Positions 1-6,504 of a stretch of 10,901 nt of DNA are shown here, piece by piece. The notes under the pieces are model-generated. The model saw nothing but the letters and a program-made list of their open reading frames with translations, had not been told where the DNA came from and ran no database searches. Every line of letters begins with the position of its first letter. The first letter of the stretch is position 1. Both the position numbers and the translations under genes were made by a program. Source of the DNA: Gemmatimonadaceae bacterium (GTDB lineage Bacteria; Gemmatimonadota; Gemmatimonadetes; Gemmatimonadales; Gemmatimonadaceae); the NCBI GenBank assembly GCA_013816695.1, contig JACDDZ010000040.1:1-10901 (forward strand). The letters run 5' to 3'.

Positions 1-758
1 ACATAGTGGACGGGCGCTGCCTGCTCTGCCGCACCGGCAACTCCCACGTCTGCCCATACACGAAAATCATCGGCGTGGACCGCGATGGATGCTTTGCCGA
101 GTTCATCTCGATGCCCGCGACGAACGTTTGGCACCTCGATGACAACATCTCGTATGACATCGGCGGTATTCATGACCCCATGGGCAACGCCTTCCATACG
201 GCTCTGACTGCCGAGATTCCCGGGGCAACTGTACTCATCACGGGATGCGGTCCAATTGGACTATTCGCCGTTGGTATATGCAAAGCGGCGGGCGCGTCAC
301 GCATTTTCGCCACCGACGTCAATGAAACACGGCTCGAACTGGCTCGCAAAATGGGTGCGCATCATGCGGTAAAACCAGATGAAGTTGAGCCGTTGATTCG
401 TGCCAGCACAGAAAACCTGGGCGTTGACGTGGTGCTCGAGATGTCCGGAGTTGCCGCAGCGATTCACCAGGCATTTGCGCTTGTCCGCGTAGGGGGACGG
501 GTTCAGATGCTGGGTATTCCCGCCAAGCCAATGGATGTGAACTTCGCCACCGAAGTGATTTTCAAGGGAATCACCATCTATGGAGTGGTCGGCCGCAGGA
601 TGTACGACACATGGCACCAGATGACGCGCTTCCTGCGCTCCGGTGAGTTCGATCCTGCCGCGGTCATTACCCACAGGTTTCCAATGGAACGAGCCGAGGA
701 GGCAATCGGCGCAATAAAATCCGGCGCTGCCGGCAAAGTCATATTCGAAATCCAGTGA
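1..758 (+). CDS. tdh: L-threonine 3-dehydrogenase, 3' part (5' end outside window)
   Basis: Zinc-dependent medium-chain dehydrogenase that oxidises L-threonine to 2-amino-3-ketobutyrate with NAD+ in the cytoplasm. The reading frame is already open at base 3 (His-Ile-Val just before the first GTG), so the GTG at 6 is an internal valine and roughly 90 N-terminal residues, including the catalytic-zinc ligands, lie upstream. Visible are the structural-zinc lobe (Cys codons at 18, 27 and 51), the TDH-type stretch HDPMGNAFHTAL (about 172-207), the Rossmann motif TGCGPIG followed by the NAD-ribose Asp in ATDVNETRLE, then LEMSG, LGIP, IFKG, GRRMYDTWHQM and ITHRF near the C-terminus, all in the order known from bacterial Tdh. 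The first of the four structural-zinc cysteines is Asp here (codon 9-11). The stop overlaps the kbl start by 4 bases (GTGA), which supports threonine rather than sorbitol or another alcohol as substrate. Identification is strong; activity cannot be judged without the missing part. Confidence 0.93.
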   Translation, partial: IVDGRCLLCRTGNSHVCPYTKIIGVDRDGCFAEFISMPATNVWHLDDNISYDIGGIHDPMGNAFHTALTAEIPGATVLITGCGPIGLFAVGICKAAGASRIFATDVNETRLELARKMGAHHAVKPDEVEPLIRASTENLGVDVVLEMSGVAAAIHQAFALVRVGGRVQMLGIPAKPMDVNFATEVIFKGITIYGVVGRRMYDTWHQMTRFLRSGEFDPAAVITHRFPMERAEEAIGAIKSGAAGKVIFEIQ

Positions 759-1960
759 GCCTCAATAAAGCCTTCGTCAGCGAGCTGCAGGGCAGCATCG
801 AACAGCTCAAGCGCGACAATATCTACAAGCGCCTGAACTATCTCGATTCGCCGCAGGGCGCGCGCGTCGAAATGGAAGGACGCGGCAGTGTTCTCATCCT
901 CTCATCCAACAACTATCTGGGCCTCGCCAACGAGCCCTCGGTCGTTGAGGCAGGAATTGACGGGTTGAAGCAGTTCGGCGCTGGTACCGGGAGCGTCCGT
1001 TTTATCTGCGGCACTTTCACGATCCACCGCGATCTGGAGGCCGCGATCGCCCGTCTGGTCGGAACCGAGTCATCGCTTTCGTATGTGTCCGCATGGAACG
1101 CGAATGAGGGGTTCACCGCGACGTTTGTCGAGGCGGATGACTTCGTGGTTTCTGACGCCCTGAACCATGCCTCCATCATCGACAGCGTTCGCCTGGCGAA
1201 GGCGATAACAAAGTGCACGACCGCCGTGTACAAGCACGCAGACATGAACGACCTGCGCGAGAAGCTTGCAAGTGCAAAGGGAGCGCGGCGCCGGATCATC
1301 TGGACAGATGGAATCTTTTCGATGGAAGGAAGCATAGCTCCTCTTCCAGACATTCTTCAGATCGCGCGCGAGCACAATGCAGTCGTTGTCATGGACGACT
1401 CTCACGCGACGGGAGTTCTGGGCAAGAATGGACGTGGGACCGCCGAGCACTTCGGAGTTCTTGGAGAGGTGGATGTAATCACCTCGACGCTGGGAAAGGC
1501 GCTGGGCGGCGCTGCAGGGGGTTTTGTAGCGGGCCCTTCGGCGGTGTGCGACATGCTTACGCAGCGATCGCGGCCGCAGCTCTTCTCGAATGCCTTACCA
1601 CCTACAGTTGCGGCGAGTGCGCTGGCGTCGATCGAGTGTCTCGAGCGGAATCCGGAGCGTGTAAACACATTGCGCGACAACACGAGCTATTTCCGCGGGG
1701 CGATCTCCGAAGCTGGCTTCAAGCCACTGGCTGGAGATACACCAATTGTCCCCATTATTGTAGGTGAAACCGCCCTGGCGATCAAAATGAGTGACATGTT
1801 GCTGGACGAGGGCGTCTTTGTAACGGGATTTGGGTTTCCTGTTGTACCGCAAGGGCAGGCGCGCGTACGCTGTCAGTTAAGTGCCGCGCATACCCGGGAT
1901 GATTTGGACGAAGCGGTAAACGCATTCAAGAAAGTCGGCAGCAAGCTTGGTATAATCTGA
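755..1960 (+). CDS. kbl: 2-amino-3-ketobutyrate CoA ligase (glycine C-acetyltransferase)
   Basis: PLP enzyme of the alpha-oxoamine synthase family. It cleaves 2-amino-3-ketobutyrate with CoA to glycine and acetyl-CoA, the step after Tdh. The 401-residue length fits the family (E. coli Kbl is close to 398). Motifs seen are NNYLGLA (about 52-58), GTGSVRFICGT, DDSHATG with Asp214 and His217, which contact the PLP pyridine ring and phenolic oxygen, and TSTLGKALGG, in which Lys248 is the Schiff-base lysine. These residues sit four positions after E. coli Asp210, His213 and Lys244, so the alignment is collinear. The start is GTG at 755 inside the tdh stop; no strong Shine-Dalgarno precedes it, as expected for translational coupling. 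The alternatives AONS (BioF) and ALA synthase are disfavoured by the tdh neighbour. The last codons overlap a promoter-like sequence for the next gene. Confidence 0.96.
   Translation: MSLNKAFVSELQGSIEQLKRDNIYKRLNYLDSPQGARVEMEGRGSVLILSSNNYLGLANEPSVVEAGIDGLKQFGAGTGSVRFICGTFTIHRDLEAAIARLVGTESSLSYVSAWNANEGFTATFVEADDFVVSDALNHASIIDSVRLAKAITKCTTAVYKHADMNDLREKLASAKGARRRIIWTDGIFSMEGSIAPLPDILQIAREHNAVVVMDDSHATGVLGKNGRGTAEHFGVLGEVDVITSTLGKALGGAAGGFVAGPSAVCDMLTQRSRPQLFSNALPPTVAASALASIECLERNPERVNTLRDNTSYFRGAISEAGFKPLAGDTPIVPIIVGETALAIKMSDMLLDEGVFVTGFGFPVVPQGQARVRCQLSAAHTRDDLDEAVNAFKKVGSKLGII
1948..1956 (+). promoter_or_regulatory. extended -10 promoter candidate
   Basis: The last codons of kbl contain TGGTATAAT, a perfect extended -10 (TG, one base, then TATAAT). 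Transcription would start near 1963, giving a leader of about 20 bases that carries the AGGAG Shine-Dalgarno of the next gene. No convincing -35 hexamer is seen 16-18 bases upstream, which extended -10 promoters can tolerate. The match may be chance, and promoter rules of this phylum are assumed to be sigma-70-like. Confidence 0.45.
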
Positions 1961-1973
1961 CCGGCTCAATTCC

Positions 1974-1978
1974 AGGAG
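1974..1978 (+). promoter_or_regulatory. ribosome binding site deciding the start of the secreted barrel gene
   Basis: AGGAG lies 4 bases before ATG 1983 and 10 bases before ATG 1989. It lies only 1 base before the in-frame GTG at 1980, which rules that GTG out as the likely start. Either ATG gives the same signal peptide and mature protein. Confidence 0.65.
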
Positions 1979-1982
1979 AGTG

Positions 1983-2639
1983 ATGACAATGCGAGTTCTT
2001 TGCGCGCTGGTCGTTCTGTGTTTCGTGTCAGCTTCGCGGGTTCAGGCTCAGTCTTCGCGTCCCTTCGAGAATTCCTGGTTCTGGGGAGTTAAGGCCGGCA
2101 CCCTCAGGTTTGCCACTAACGACGAGTCCCGCACAGTCGGGACGGTTGGCGCCGACTGGGTTATCACGAGAAAAACGGGCGGACTTTACGTATCGTTCGA
2201 CGTGGCAAACTTCGCGAGCAATCTGCGTGTTGCGGATTCGAACGCGGGTGGGGGATTTCGTCAGCTCGAGGTGAACGGCTTGCGGAGAATCGGAGTTGCC
2301 GGAATGTTTTTCCCGGTAAAGTACGGACGCATTCGGCCATACGCGGGCCTTGGATTCAACCTGGATCTACTCGGTGATGCAGCCGTTGTCGTTGACACTG
2401 CCGACACCACGTCTGATGCCCCGGACAAGAGCTTCTTCAGCAACATCAATGAAAGGCGCAGCCAGATCGGGCTGATGTTTCTAGGCGGAGCTCAAGCTGA
2501 ATTTTCCCGCCTCGCCGTCTTTGTACATGCTTCAGTAGAGCCGGACGCGGGAAACCTTCTCATTGGCCGCGATCCCCTGGTGGCTTTGCAGGTCGGACTT
2601 CGGTACAACGTCGGGACGTCAATCGACCGGGAACGCTAG
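1983..2639 (+). CDS. small secreted outer-membrane beta-barrel-like protein
   Basis: A protein of about 218 residues not assigned to a named family. It begins with a Sec signal peptide: Met-Thr-Met-Arg, a hydrophobic core (VLCALVVLCFVSA) and a probable signal peptidase I cut after VQA. The mature part has alternating hydrophobic/polar strands ending in aromatic residues (for example WFWGVKAGTLRFAT, GGLYVSFDVANFA, RIRPYAGLGFNLDLLG, QIGLMFLGGAQAEF, LVALQVGLRYNV), with Gly-rich turns, which is typical of an 8-stranded OmpA/OmpW-like barrel. The segment PYAGLGFNL is the kind of strand seen in that broad superfamily. It ends in a charged tail (SIDRER) rather than the usual terminal aromatic. It lies 22 bases after kbl, probably with its own promoter, and converges on the glycosylase gene. 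The barrel call is from strand pattern and signal peptide only; function is unknown. Confidence 0.7.
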   Translation: MTMRVLCALVVLCFVSASRVQAQSSRPFENSWFWGVKAGTLRFATNDESRTVGTVGADWVITRKTGGLYVSFDVANFASNLRVADSNAGGGFRQLEVNGLRRIGVAGMFFPVKYGRIRPYAGLGFNLDLLGDAAVVVDTADTTSDAPDKSFFSNINERRSQIGLMFLGGAQAEFSRLAVFVHASVEPDAGNLLIGRDPLVALQVGLRYNVGTSIDRER

Positions 2640-2687
2640 CGGAATTCGCGCGTTTCCAGCTTCAGTTTGTGCGGTTCTTTTTTGCGT

Positions 2688-3332
2688 TTACCTGCTTTTC
2701 GACACGAAGGGGCTGTCTTTGACAATCCAGCGCAAAGGCCAATCAACTGCTTTTGTAATTCCAATCCGCGGCGTCACCTGAACTTCCGAATCCGGGACAG
2801 TGACACCTCGGCGGATCACCAGCGCGCCGCGTTGCAGGGAGATTCCGTTCATTTCGCGACCAATTCCCAGAGCGAGGCAGAGCTTGCCGGGACCATTCGT
2901 CAGATCAGCTTCGCGCTTCACTGCCGGCCGGCGACGACGGATCAATGGAATTCCTTCAAATGGTTCAACCGCCCTGATCAGCACGGCGCTCGGCAAACCC
3001 TCTTCACGCGTGACTGCGTTGAAGCACCAGTACATGCCGTAAATGAAATACACGTATGACAGGCCGGGCCTGCCATACAGCAGCGCGGTGCGCCGGGTAA
3101 GACCGGCGAAGGCATGACAAGCTTCGTCATGTTCGCCGACGTAAGCTTCTGTTTCCACAATGATCCCGCTCGCGACTCCGTCGTCGGTCCTGCACTGAAG
3201 AACTGCGCCTAGCAGGTCTCGCGCGACGAGCTCCGTCTCGCGATTGTAGAAACATGCGGGGAGGATCGTTCCCGCTTTACCGGAGCGCGGAACGAGTTGT
3301 CCGCGCCCGGCTTGCGAGACGATCGGCTTCAC
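2688..3332 (-). CDS. mpg: DNA-3-methyladenine glycosylase, AAG/Mpg type
   Basis: Base-excision-repair enzyme that flips out and removes alkylated or deaminated purines (3-methyladenine, 7-methylguanine, hypoxanthine, ethenoadenine). The 214-residue length suits the bacterial family. Motifs run in family order: VARDLLGAVL (36-45), IVETEAYVG (58-66), ACHAFAGLTRRT, YGRPGLSYVYFIYGMY (86-101), LIRAVEP (118-124) and NGPGKLCLALGI. The active-site set of human AAG is intact: Glu62 (human Glu125, general base), Tyr64 (Tyr127), His73 (His136), Tyr95 (Tyr159), Tyr98 (Tyr162, the intercalating residue), Asn105 (Asn169) and Arg120 (Arg182). It starts at GTG 3332, overlapping the stop of the upstream NYN gene by 4 bases (GTGA), so it is probably translationally coupled to it. 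It converges on the barrel gene with a 48-base gap that shows no clear terminator hairpin, only a T-run near 2676-2683. Confidence 0.95.
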   Translation of the reverse strand: MKPIVSQAGRGQLVPRSGKAGTILPACFYNRETELVARDLLGAVLQCRTDDGVASGIIVETEAYVGEHDEACHAFAGLTRRTALLYGRPGLSYVYFIYGMYWCFNAVTREEGLPSAVLIRAVEPFEGIPLIRRRRPAVKREADLTNGPGKLCLALGIGREMNGISLQRGALVIRRGVTVPDSEVQVTPRIGITKAVDWPLRWIVKDSPFVSKSR

Positions 3333-5104
3333 TCCTCGCCGGGAGGAGTTGAAGCCGTTTTTGCACGACTGCGCGGAGCCCGCTTGGTGCGTGCGCGCGT
3401 CGGCTTGGGTGAATCACCCTCTACCGATGCCTTCGGCTTGCGGGGGCCGCGTGCCGGGCGCTTTGCAGGCGCAGCTTCGGACGCGGGAGAGTCCTGCGTC
3501 ACTGGATTGTCGGAAACATTCGGAAGCTCGGTCGCGGATGGTGCTGCAACAACGGCCTTCGGCGTGCCGACGACACCAACGCTGAGCAGATTGGCAGGAA
3601 CTCCGGCCGGCGTCTTGGATCCAAACGGATTGCGTCCGCGAACCACACGGTTGCCCATCGTCTTCTGATGGACCGGCGGTGCTGCGGATTTCGCCGGCGG
3701 TGGAGTTGTGTCTGCAAGCTGCTGTGCTACAGGAGCTGCAGTTGCGGAGCCTGCGACTTCGTAATCGCCACCGCGCTTCCGGAGGTCGACGACGTCTGCA
3801 TCGTGCGCATCCTGGAGAATCCTCGTGAAGTTACGCTCACTCAGGCTCTCGCTGTCGCGACCTAGCATGTCACGGGCTGCAGTGCGCACCTTAAGCGCGG
3901 GAACTGAAGCGTTTCCGCTGACGAGTGACGCGACTGCGCGCCGAACGAGCTGGAAGGCTTCATCGCGTGTGAGCCTTATTCCGCTGGAACCGATTCCATC
4001 GGATACAGCGGCCGCTGGCGCAGGTGCCGCTGCAGGCGCTGCCACTGCTGCTGCCGGAGCGGCGACTGGTGCGTCTGTCGCCTGCGGCGTGCCTGCCGCT
4101 GCAGAAGGAGCGTCTTCACGACGCGGGCGTCCACGATCGCGGCCACGTCCACCACGACGTCCACGCTTTGCATCATCTGTCGGGGATGCCGCGGCGACGG
4201 CCGGTGATACTGTCTCCGCTGCCTTGGGTGCTTCAATCGCAGCACCTGGAGCCGTCGGCGGACCAACTTCCATCTGGCCATTCTGCAAGCGCGTTAGCGC
4301 GATCAATCCCTTTTGTGCAGCGTCCTGGACGAAACGCGAAAACTTCGCCATTCCAAGATTCTTTTCGTCGAACGAGCTGTCGATGGTCTGCATGACCTGC
4401 TTGAGACGGTCGGCGCGCATTACGTCGCCATTCTTGGTCATGCGGCCAATCGCTTCAGTGACGAGCTTCCATGGATCCCACTTCACCGACTCTTCCTCGC
4501 CAAACTTCACGAGGCCGGCGAGAGCGTTGTAGCTGTAGTACTCATCGCAGTTCTGCACGAGCAGGTCACTGGATGATTCGCGAATTCCCACTCCTATTAC
4601 ATACTTGCCATACTCCTTGAGCTTGATAACAAGGCTCGAGAAGTCCGAGTCGCCGGAAAGCAGGATGAAGGTCCCAATCTCTGGACGGACGAAGACAAGC
4701 TCCATCGCATCGATTGCCAGCCGAATGTCGGTCGCATTTTTCTTCGCCGAGCCGTAGGCCGCCGCGAAGATCAGGTCGATCGAGGATTCAGTGAGTGGAA
4801 CGACATACTGTGGATAGCGGCGCCAGTCAGCGTAGGCACGCTGTACCGCGACTTTTCCCTTTACGATGTCGGAGGAGAGGAGATTTCGCAGCTCGGTCTG
4901 GAGATCCGAGCGGATTCCCATAGTGACGTTGTCGAAATCGATGAGAAGGCAGGCATTTGGAGCGTGGTGGATGGGACCACCTACATTACTTGAAACCGCC
5001 TGGGGTCCTCTATGGACCGGGGCGACTGGGCGACGCGCGATTGGATGCGCCGCCCGGGAGGGACGTGGTGTCATTTGTACGATTTGGAAATGTGGCGGCT
5101 GCAC
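3329..5104 (-). CDS. NYN-domain predicted RNase with two LOTUS/OST-HTH-like domains and RGG/Ala-rich linkers
   Basis: A 591-residue modular protein. Residues 1-50 are low-complexity and basic. Residues 51-195 form a NYN (PIN-like, LabA/DUF88) nuclease domain: LLIDFDNV with Asp56 and Asp58, ATDIRLAIDAMEL with Asp126, and LLSGDSDFSSLVIKLKEYG with Asp152 and Asp154, the acidic set expected to bind metal. Residues 208-281 match a LOTUS/OST-HTH domain (WKLVTEAIGRM, Asp-rich turn SSFDEKNLGMAKF, KGLIAL). An RGG-like patch (RGRRGGRGRDRGRPRR, 315-329) and an Ala/Pro linker (to about 367) follow, then a second LOTUS-like winged helix at about 376-452 and a Lys/Arg/Pro-rich tail (545-585). Known family biology is metal-dependent RNA cleavage (NYN) and RNA or G-quadruplex binding (LOTUS), so a cytoplasmic RNA-processing or decay role is inferred. 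The GTG start at 5104 has a stop four codons upstream; ATG 5074 is an alternative that shortens only the disordered N-terminus. It is probably first gene of an operon with mpg. Confidence 0.88.
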   Translation of the reverse strand: MQPPHFQIVQMTPRPSRAAHPIARRPVAPVHRGPQAVSSNVGGPIHHAPNACLLIDFDNVTMGIRSDLQTELRNLLSSDIVKGKVAVQRAYADWRRYPQYVVPLTESSIDLIFAAAYGSAKKNATDIRLAIDAMELVFVRPEIGTFILLSGDSDFSSLVIKLKEYGKYVIGVGIRESSSDLLVQNCDEYYSYNALAGLVKFGEEESVKWDPWKLVTEAIGRMTKNGDVMRADRLKQVMQTIDSSFDEKNLGMAKFSRFVQDAAQKGLIALTRLQNGQMEVGPPTAPGAAIEAPKAAETVSPAVAAASPTDDAKRGRRGGRGRDRGRPRREDAPSAAAGTPQATDAPVAAPAAAVAAPAAAPAPAAAVSDGIGSSGIRLTRDEAFQLVRRAVASLVSGNASVPALKVRTAARDMLGRDSESLSERNFTRILQDAHDADVVDLRKRGGDYEVAGSATAAPVAQQLADTTPPPAKSAAPPVHQKTMGNRVVRGRNPFGSKTPAGVPANLLSVGVVGTPKAVVAAPSATELPNVSDNPVTQDSPASEAAPAKRPARGPRKPKASVEGDSPKPTRARTKRAPRSRAKTASTPPGEE

Positions 5105-5141
5105 GCCTGAGGCTTAACTGCGCCGGCTGCGGACCAGGTGC

Positions 5142-5160
5142 CCGCGAACTAGTTTCGCGG
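5142..5160. repeat. perfect 7-bp dyad (operator or hairpin candidate)
   Basis: CCGCGAA and TTCGCGG are exact inverted arms around a 5-base loop (CTAGT). The dyad lies 37 bases upstream of the NYN start and 126 bases upstream of the kinase start. It could be a regulator site or a 5'-leader hairpin of the NYN mRNA; no following T-run makes a terminator unlikely. Confidence 0.45.
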
Positions 5161-5202
5161 TGGTGCGTCTTCAGGTCCATCGGCAGTTGATCTTTCAGAA
5201 CT

Positions 5203-5222
5203 CCGGGAAGCTTTTCTTCCGG
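5203..5222. repeat. imperfect inverted repeat beside a Shine-Dalgarno-like site
   Basis: CCGGGAAG and CTTCCGG pair as 7 bp with one bulged G around the loop CTTTT. The right arm runs into GGGAGG (5221-5226), so in a plus-strand transcript the hairpin would partly cover that ribosome-binding-like sequence. Confidence 0.35.
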
Positions 5223-5230
5223 GAGGACCA

Positions 5231-5260
5231 ATGCAAATGAATCCTCGAAGTCGCGCCTAA
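5231..5260 (+). CDS. possible 9-codon leader ORF (doubtful)
   Basis: ATG CAA ATG ends at TAA after nine codons (MQMNPRSRA) and sits 4 bases after GGGAGG, the best Shine-Dalgarno in this intergenic region. The sensor-kinase ATG 26 bases further on has none. It could be a leader peptide or simply chance; there is no codon-level evidence for selection. Confidence 0.2.
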   Translation: MQMNPRSRA

Positions 5261-5286
5261 CCCCTGTAATTTAGCATACTTAACCC

Positions 5287-6504
5287 ATGAAGCAACTGCG
5301 TTTCCGGACTCGGCTCATCGCTATCCTGTCGCTATTCGCGATAGTGCCTGCGCTGGTCCTGACGCTGATGTGGACGGCGACCCTGAGCACTGCTCTTCCC
5401 TTCGTGAGTGGAAAGGCCGCATGGGAACGAACAGCTGCGAGTGGCCAGGCTGCGATCGCAGAGCTGCGAAAGGGCTCGCTGTCGGTCAAAGAGAGAAGTG
5501 CGCTTGTAGCGCACGAGCGAGAGCTCCGAACCTCAGTCGAGCAGTCGCAGCGGTACGCCTTCCTCGCGTCCCGCACGATTCGGGTGCTTCTGCTGGCGGG
5601 ATTCGTCGCGCTCATCTTCCTTAGTATTGTAGTGTCTCGCGTCGCAGGTCACCTGAGCCGCCAGCTCAGTCGCCCACTCGACGAGCTTGTTCACTGGACT
5701 GACCTGATTGAAAAGGGCGAAAAGATTCCGGATCCGCAGACAACTGCCCCGAAGCGTGGAGCGCCGGAATTCGAGACACTCAGGTCGAAAATGCGGGGCA
5801 TGGCTACGGCGCTCGAGCTCGGACGGCAGCGCGCGGTTGAGGCCGAGCGTCTGCGCGCATTCAGGGAGAGCGCGCGGACGGTGGCGCACGAGCTCAAGAA
5901 TCCGTTGACGCCGATCCGCTTCGCCCTGGATCGGCTGCGGCGGGAAGTCTCGCCTGAACTTCAGGAGAACATCGACGTCCTCGAGATAGAATCGCGGCGC
6001 CTGGAGCGGATGGCTCGCAGCTTCTCGGAGTTTGGACGACTTCCCGAAGGAACGCAGTCCAGTATCGATGTGGGCGAGATGGCCCGGTATGCGGCGAACT
6101 CCTCGGTTCCGGATACGATTCAGCTTACCCTGGATATCCCTGAAAATGTTCGTCCGATTGTTGGGCATCATGATGCGTTGTCGGCTGCGCTTTCCAATCT
6201 TTTGCTCAATGCGGTTGATGCCTGCAATGGAAACGGGAGGGTATCAGTGTCGGTGTCTGAATCGAAGATTGGGAACAGTGATGCAGTTGCGATCGCAGTG
6301 CGCGACAATGGCCGCGGAATTCCCGCCAACCAGATCGAGAGGATATGGGATCCGTACGTAACGCATAAGCCGGGCGGAACAGGTCTTGGTCTGCCCATAG
6401 CGCGCCAGACGATTGTTGCGCATGGCGGTACTGTCAGTACAAAAAGCGTGGTTGGAGAAGGGACGGAAATCACAGTGACACTGCCAACGGGCAAAGGAGA
6501 GTAG
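5287..6504 (+). CDS. NtrY-like membrane sensor histidine kinase
   Basis: A 405-residue inner-membrane kinase expected to phosphorylate the response regulator two genes on. It has TM1 at about 10-33, a periplasmic segment of about 60 residues (34-96), TM2 at about 98-118 and a HAMP-type linker (about 119-172). The HisKA domain holds the phospho-acceptor His201 in AHELKNPLTPIRF, the signature typical of NtrY/NtrB-class kinases. The HATPase_c domain has the N-box NLLLNAVDAC (Asn304, Asn308), G1 DNGRGIP (Asp340) and G2 GTGLGLP (364-370), all intact. Unlike classical NtrY there is no room for a PAS domain between HAMP and HisKA, so sensing is probably through the short periplasmic domain or the membrane. 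ATG 5287 gives a perfect N-terminus (basic, then TM1). First gene of the five-gene operon; its stop abuts the next ATG directly. The signal is unknown. Confidence 0.93.
   Translation: MKQLRFRTRLIAILSLFAIVPALVLTLMWTATLSTALPFVSGKAAWERTAASGQAAIAELRKGSLSVKERSALVAHERELRTSVEQSQRYAFLASRTIRVLLLAGFVALIFLSIVVSRVAGHLSRQLSRPLDELVHWTDLIEKGEKIPDPQTTAPKRGAPEFETLRSKMRGMATALELGRQRAVEAERLRAFRESARTVAHELKNPLTPIRFALDRLRREVSPELQENIDVLEIESRRLERMARSFSEFGRLPEGTQSSIDVGEMARYAANSSVPDTIQLTLDIPENVRPIVGHHDALSAALSNLLLNAVDACNGNGRVSVSVSESKIGNSDAVAIAVRDNGRGIPANQIERIWDPYVTHKPGGTGLGLPIARQTIVAHGGTVSTKSVVGEGTEITVTLPTGKGE

Larger units (their letters stand above)
5105..5286. promoter_or_regulatory. divergent intergenic region between NYN gene and sensor-kinase operon
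   Basis: This 182-base region should hold the promoters for both directions. Towards the kinase, no Shine-Dalgarno precedes ATG 5287, and a weak -10-like hexamer CATACT at 5275-5280 lies 6 bases before that ATG. A leaderless transcript is therefore conceivable. Towards the NYN gene, the minus strand has TGCTAAATT (plus positions 5268-5276), a weak extended -10. No convincing -35 or sigma-54 (GG/GC) promoter was seen. Two dyads and a mini-ORF are listed separately. Confidence 0.4.

Noticed and set aside
6..8. GTG as the start of the threonine dehydrogenase
   Set aside because: The frame is open upstream and the preceding His-Ile matches the family's GHIV-type sequence, so this is an internal valine.
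2640..2687. Intrinsic terminator between the convergent barrel and mpg genes
   Set aside because: Only a T-run is present; no stable GC-rich stem precedes it on either strand.
3825..4532. Plus-strand Ala-rich frame of 235 codons
   Set aside because: Antisense of the NYN-LOTUS gene's Ala/Arg-rich linker; composition follows the real gene and there is no recognisable domain or ribosome-binding site.
5533..6171. Minus-strand frame of 212 codons inside the sensor kinase
   Set aside because: Lies opposite intact HAMP, HisKA and N-box-proximal motifs; no family features, so a shadow frame.
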